A stretch of 64,000 nt of DNA from Owenia fusiformis. Taxonomy: Eukaryota > Annelida > Polychaeta > Sabellida > Oweniidae. The stretch is from contig CAIIXF020000010.1 of NCBI GenBank assembly GCA_903813345.2, positions 13,271,181 to 13,335,180 of the forward strand. The letters are read 5' to 3'. Below are positions 58,997-64,000 of the stretch, piece after piece. The notes beneath the pieces are model-generated. The model had not been told where the DNA came from and did not search any database. It saw only the letters and a list, made by a program, of their open reading frames with translations. The number at the start of each line of letters is the position of its first letter. Within the stretch, counting starts at the first letter, position 1. The position numbers and the translations under genes are program-made.

Positions 58997-60940
58997 ATTG
59001 TGTAATTTAATACACTTATTTTAAGTGTCATTGCATTTTCATTATTTTTCCATAAAAACTGTATGTAATTGTAAAAAAATTGACTAAACTGAAATATATA
59101 TATATATATTATTATTAAAACTGTGCACGAACGGATTTGACGTACTAAAAACCCACTAAGAACCGTTTGGGATCTGTTTACAAACTTCATGAAACTACTA
59201 GAACGAGTAGGTCCTCCAGCACTTAGAGCATGTTGAAAATTTTCTGGTGATCGTCAAAACGTTGCCGAGTCGGTTTTAAACTGTGTGCGAACTGAATGAA
59301 CGTAGCTACAACGTTCTACGGTCTGTTTACGAACTTCATGGACTTTCCCGGACAGGGTATGTGATTTAGAATTTTGAATCGATTCAAAATTCGATGGCGA
59401 CTATACCGTTCTGTAATCAGGTCATGATGACCTTCTAGACTTAAGGGACGGTTTATACTACGTTGCACACCGACGTGGTGCGACCTGAACGAACTGCGAA
59501 TGAGATGGACGTATTGAAGACTGTTTATGAACGAAGTAGCTAATTATTTTAGACATATATCCCATACAAGAAAATAGAAAGTCAATTAAAATTTGACATG
59601 ACGTACTGCCGAAATTTTGTAAGGTACCAAAACCCTATACTTATGCTGTTCTTACCATGCTTTTTTAAAACTCATAAAAAACAATTTGCATCAAAACACT
59701 TCAGCTCATCAACTGCCGTAGATTAAAAACAATCTTGGTGGCCGGGTGACGATTTCCTATCTAGCATCGCTAACTTAACGTGTCGCTTTTAAAGCAAGCC
59801 TGTCCTAGGGAACGGGTCAAATTGATGCGTTTTTTCCGTAACGTCATAACCATGTTTAAAGATTCCCGCAATCTTTATAATTATCCAACCAGCGTTTGCG
59901 ATGTGTATCGGCTCACGTATAAAAGGCAAATCCAACTCCAAATCCATGCAGGGGTATATGAAGTACCCGAATCGGGAAGAGCTCGTGAAATATGAATTTA
60001 CATGCACATGGTCAATGTTTACACATGTTTGGAGTTATTGAAGAAAATGTGATATGGGGATGGTTCCCGATTTGAAGTCATTGGTGGAAAATATGATTTT
60101 AATACGTGAAATTATAAATACAGCACTAAAAATAACAGTACACATGAAGTACATGTATGGTATGTATGATTGTGTCCAGAAATGTTTGAATCCCTTACGG
60201 AAAATGCTGTCTGCATTTTGTCACCATTGCTCTTTCTTCCCGCCTAGTGCTATTTGAATGAATATATTTATTAATGTATTTCTAACTAAAATATATCACA
60301 TTTTTTATAAACCACAAACATTTAGATCATCAAAAAAATATTCAATACTTGAGTGAGCACGATATGCAAGGGTTACTAAGTTGACACAGTAAATGACCAC
60401 TGATATTGAGTTAGTCCATGCACACAGCGTATTCTGCTAATACACATTTGCTAACACCCCTCACTTTCATAGTGAAGTGACTAATTGGTTTATGTTTACG
60501 TTTTAATGTGTTTTGTGTTCCTTGTTACAGCAAGGGGGGCCAGTAAAGTAGACTAACATGTTTGCATGGCAAGTTTTGATCGAATATGTGAGACACTTTA
60601 AAACGATGTAATAAAATATTTTCTCGGTGAAGATCTAATTTATTTTATATTTAAAGAGAGAATCAGAGATAGCGAGCAGGCTAAACAAAAAATTGTTTCA
60701 ATTTTAGAATATTTTTGACTCATGTCATGTCCAGTCTATTTTCTAAAAATCACAAAACTGCATACTTTATTCAAGGAAAACTAGATTTTTACAATAATGT
60801 ATTATTTTTCTATAAGAATGGTTACCATTCTTATTATTTGGGAGAATCTAAACATTTTTCACCCATTTTTGCACTTTGAATCATTAATAACTTCACCAAT
60901 TTATAACATATTGTGAATCTTTTGGAAGATGTTGTATTTG
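58997..60940. other. No gene recognised
   Basis: (TA)n at 59094. 59130-59520 has diverged repeats with GTCTGTTTACGAACTTCATG and ACTGTGTGCGAAC-like blocks. Nothing with a family motif. Confidence 0.45.
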
Positions 60941-60948
60941 AAATTGTA

Positions 60949-61704
60949 AGGAATAGATCAGTAGTTCACAGGAAATGACAAAACAGGAAGTGGCAAAACC
61001 ATGCTGGATTTCAAACATTTTTTGAACCAACATATCAGAGTTCTGTTTTGACCTCCAGTCAGTTTAACTAGTTCCACATATCATTTACATGACCAGGGTC
61101 ACAATGGCTATGGTCAGAGTGACCCTAAACATGATGAAATAACTTTTAGCCCTCTGAAAATGTGACTGAAAAATAGCTAAAAGTAGGAGCTTATGAAAGG
61201 TCACTGGACAGAATCTTTTGAATTTTTTCAGAAAAGCTGCCTCAAATATTTCTCTAAATGATACGATCTTTGAAAATTTGGTATCATTCGTAGAAAAAGA
61301 AAAAAATGAAAAGAATCGAATTGATAAGCGATCTATTTTCCTTTTTATGACCGCCATTTTAGTTTCAGACAATTTTCTAAAATTTCAAAGATTGTATCAT
61401 TTAGAGCAATACATTGAGCACATTTTCTGAAAAATTCAAAAGATTCTGTTCAGTGACCTTTCCTATGCTCCTATTTTTAGCTATTTTTCAGTATCCTTTT
61501 CAGAGGGCTGAACAGGGTATTTCATCATGTTTAGGGTCATTCTGACCATGTACATTGTGATCCTGGTCATGTAAATGATACGTGGAACTAGTTAGATTGA
61601 CTGGAGGTCAAAACAGAACTCTGATATCTTGGTTAAAAAAATGTTTGAAATCAAGCATGGTTTTGTCACTTCCTGTTTTGTCATTTCCTGTATCATGAGA
61701 CCTT
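60949..61704. mobile_element. Second full copy of the GGTGCTATG-family foldback
   Basis: Arms 60970-61260 and 61370-61690 are inverted copies (GGAAATGACAAAACAGGAAG at left, complement at right; ACCTCCAGTCAGTTTAACTA inverted). The extreme ends have decayed and lack a clear TTAA on the left. Confidence 0.78.
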
Positions 61705-62413
61705 AAACATAAATACATATTGAATACAGTAAACCAAATAATACGCACATACATACATAAAATATTAAAAACTATTTATTGCATAAATCACTATTTATTG
61801 AACCAATATCTGAGAAATAATGCAAAATGTTGATGTACTGATTCCATAATTTTCCTTGTACCACTCAAAATAAAGGCCAGGGGTGGAAATAGTCTATTGG
61901 GATCATAATCTTACATGTTTCAGATATACGTACTTCAAAAAAGTGCTAACTCGGCCTCCCAATTGAACTTTATTCGTTTGTCATCAGAGTGTGATCCCAT
62001 AATTGTCCAAATGTGCGATCGAGTATGAATGTCTAATGAAAATAGATTTAATGATGATCCCGTATATACAAATTTTACAGAGAAGTAGACGACAATAAAA
62101 TACACTGGATACCTGTTTGAAAGAGGGTTCATCAATAGGCAGTTGGAGGTGAATGTATAATTGATAGCATTAAAAACAAACGCAAATGGGTTTTGATATC
62201 ACTATTAATATTAATAAAATGGCTCGACGAATAATCATTTGTTGATTTTATGATTAGAGTGAATGGGTGTACATGCTACATGCACGTTTGTATTTACGTG
62301 ACCGTAACATCACCTCCGAGTATTGTGTCATGAAAAAACAATCATCAGATGTCATTCAGTCACATGTGCCACATGCGTATTCATGTCAAACTGTTGTGCA
62401 TGAAGGAACTTGC
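61705..62413. other. No gene recognised
   Basis: AT-rich interval without motifs. Confidence 0.45.
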
Positions 62414-62417
62414 TTAA

Positions 62418-63016
62418 AGGAATATTCCTTGCCAAACCATCTCTCTCCTCATATGGTAGCTATAACCATACATATGCTTGCCATGTTTAGCAAAACACGC
62501 AAAAATGTTTTAATATGGTCAAATTTGATCACTTAGAAATGTGATGCTCAATTCCAGTAAACTGCCATCTTTTAAAATTTCACACAGGAAGTGATGTCAT
62601 CGACTCTCAACTATGCATATAGCATTAGGTGAGGAGCTATTAAGAATTACAAAACTAGCTAAAAATATTTCAACTTTGTATCTTATTCAATCCTTCTGAA
62701 AATCTCTTCTTTTATTCTAAGTTGACAAGCCCTGAAAATATTTTTGCACAGAAAGTAATGATCACTTGTCTAGAAGTGATTTTGTGCTACTTTCCTATAC
62801 TGTTATGGGCAAGGTTATAGAAGTTGAGAGTTGATGACATCACTTCCTGCAAGAAATCTTAAAAGATGGCAGCTCACTGGAAATAAGCACTAGATTTTTA
62901 AATGATCAATATTGACCATATTAAAACATTTTCTCATGTTTTGCTAAATATGGAAACTATATATATGATTATAGCTACCATATCAAGAGAGAAAGGGTCT
63001 GGCAAGGAATATCCCT
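62418..63016. mobile_element. 599-bp TTAA MITE, intact
   Basis: AGGAATATTCCTTGCC at the left and GGCAAGGAATATCCCT at the right, TTAA on both sides. Inverted arms extend to ~50 bp (GGTAGCTATAACCAT). The interior includes GGAAGTGATGTCATCGACTC and its inverted copy. It is the reference for the broken copy at 52938-57686. Confidence 0.87.
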
Positions 63017-63057
63017 TTAACTTAAACTTAATCAATTCATATATTAAAGGGTGACGC

Positions 63058-63619
63058 ATATCGTTTAGCAAATCGAACGCTCGTTTCTGGTGTTGCTCAC
63101 CGTTTAGTATAAAAGGCCCGATCCCGGAATAATACTCAAGGGTTCACAGGTTCGAGGTCGTTGTGTCAACACCTCTAACTGTTATATAGCATAAGTATAT
63201 TATAGATCGTCACACATTTATAAAAGGGTGATTTTTATTTTGACAAATCAATTCCACATTTATGGGTGAAGTTTCAGGATCTTCTATTTGTGTATAATAA
63301 GGAAAAATTGGCATCTAAATTTCCCCATAACGTAATAGCACACAGCTTGGCATATGAAATATCCTACAAATGAAACAAAGCAAGACAACCCGGTTTCTAA
63401 TACAAGAATTTATATTGGCTGTTGTACATGTATTATTTGAACGCAATCACTCTTTGGATAACGTTTTCAAAATCATTATAAACGGATTACTTTATCTCAA
63501 AGACAATTTCAATAAACTGGATTTTACAGAACTCCCCTTATTTCTTAAAAATGGACTGATCCAGTTGATTCGCCTGGGGCCGCCATATTGTTTTTATACG
63601 GGATGCTAATCGGAACCCT
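63058..63619 (+). mobile_element. 562-bp TTAA element, second copy of 14058-14618
   Basis: Flanked by TTAA (63054-63057, 63620-63623). It aligns with 14058-14618 at very high identity. The open frame 63370-63606 (LAVVHVLFERNHS, then FKIIINGLLYLKDNF, ELPLFLKNGLIQLI) is kept in both copies. It is separated from the 62418 element by only ~40 bases. Confidence 0.85.
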
Positions 63620-64000
63620 TTAAGCCCCAGTCACATTTGTTCTACGGCGGGCATACGACAGCTGTAGATTCACAGAATCGATATTAAAAATCTACATGAT
63701 ACTGCTTATCCCTTTGTTTTATGCATATTTCTCTCGACTTTGGGAAGCTATCATCCTCCGATCACAGGGCTTCATAATCCAGAATATCTTCTTTCTTTTT
63801 ACCCCCTGCTATAACCAAGTTGGACGCGCCCGATTAAACTAAATCACGTGATCTAATTATGCGCCGATGACGTATACATGATTGCTGTCGCAGTGTTGCA
63901 ACAGCCAATCAAATTGCGAGTTCTTAATCGGGGAAGCTAACTGCTTATAGCAGGGGGAAGAAGGAGGTACGGATTCTGGACACCTGCTAAGGAGGATGGG
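63620..64000. repeat. Imperfect inverted repeat running off the window
   Basis: TACCCCCTGCTATAA (63800) and TTATAGCAGGGGGAAGAAGG (63945) are inverted, as are CATCCTCC / GGAGGATG further out. Probably a small non-autonomous element cut by the window end. Confidence 0.5.

Noticed and set aside
1-64000. CRISPR array, operons or other prokaryotic systems
   Set aside because: The tandem repeats lack spacer architecture, and the sequence is clearly intron-bearing eukaryotic DNA.

Overview
The window is AT-rich eukaryotic (metazoan) DNA with no prokaryotic features. Coding sequence is sparse and split by introns with GT-AG signals. Most of the sequence is nested transposable elements: LINEs, a Gypsy remnant, Tc1/mariner, PIF/Harbinger, CACTA-like, TTAA-type elements and foldbacks. 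This mix, together with beta-defensin-like exons, suggests a marine invertebrate, possibly a lophotrochozoan. The lineage cannot be fixed by eye.

Host genes. The main host signal is a scattered minus-strand cluster for small secreted cysteine-rich proteins. Two intact signal-peptide exons (52364-52289 and 30768-30702) each end in a phase-1 GT donor and share a TATA box plus AGATCTATT motifs upstream. A frameshifted third copy lies at 8140 and a fragment of a fourth at about 2783. Between and below them are four cassette exons (47805-47707, 13421-13332, 12634-12518, 5292-5128). Each is phase 1-1 and each encodes one six-cysteine module ending in CC, as in beta-defensins. Any signal exon can therefore be joined in frame to any module. 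No terminal exon with a stop codon was identified.

Layout. 1-2535: LINE 3' end inside a Gypsy element. 2.7-10 kb: lowest module exon, a coiled-coil pseudogene, foldbacks, and a dead promoter with its signal exon. 12.5-13.4 kb: two module exons. 13630-17671: PIF/Harbinger element with an apparently intact three-exon transposase and a nested TTAA element. 18.0-27.8 kb: large inverted repeat of ~165-bp tandem units, interrupted by a 4.77-kb CACTA-like element and a 633-bp foldback, with a mariner fossil at its right edge. 30.7 kb: second signal exon. 32-35.6 kb: tandem arrays. 35632-37680: mariner with ~205-bp inverted ends and a further insertion. 38154-39403: young 5'-truncated LINE with a perfect 15-bp target duplication. 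44367-47598: 1341-bp tandem duplication containing two nested elements, its second copy hit by a third. 47.7 kb: highest module exon. 47918-49611: element with perfect 47-bp inverted ends carrying a C2H2 zinc-finger reading frame. 52.3 kb: first signal exon. 52938-57686: TTAA element broken by two other elements. 57.9 kb: CR1/L2-like LINE end. 60.9-64 kb: further foldbacks and TTAA elements, including a second copy of the one inside the Harbinger.

Only the secreted-peptide cluster reads as a coherent host system, probably innate-immune. The rest shows successive insertions, many dated relative to one another by nesting.
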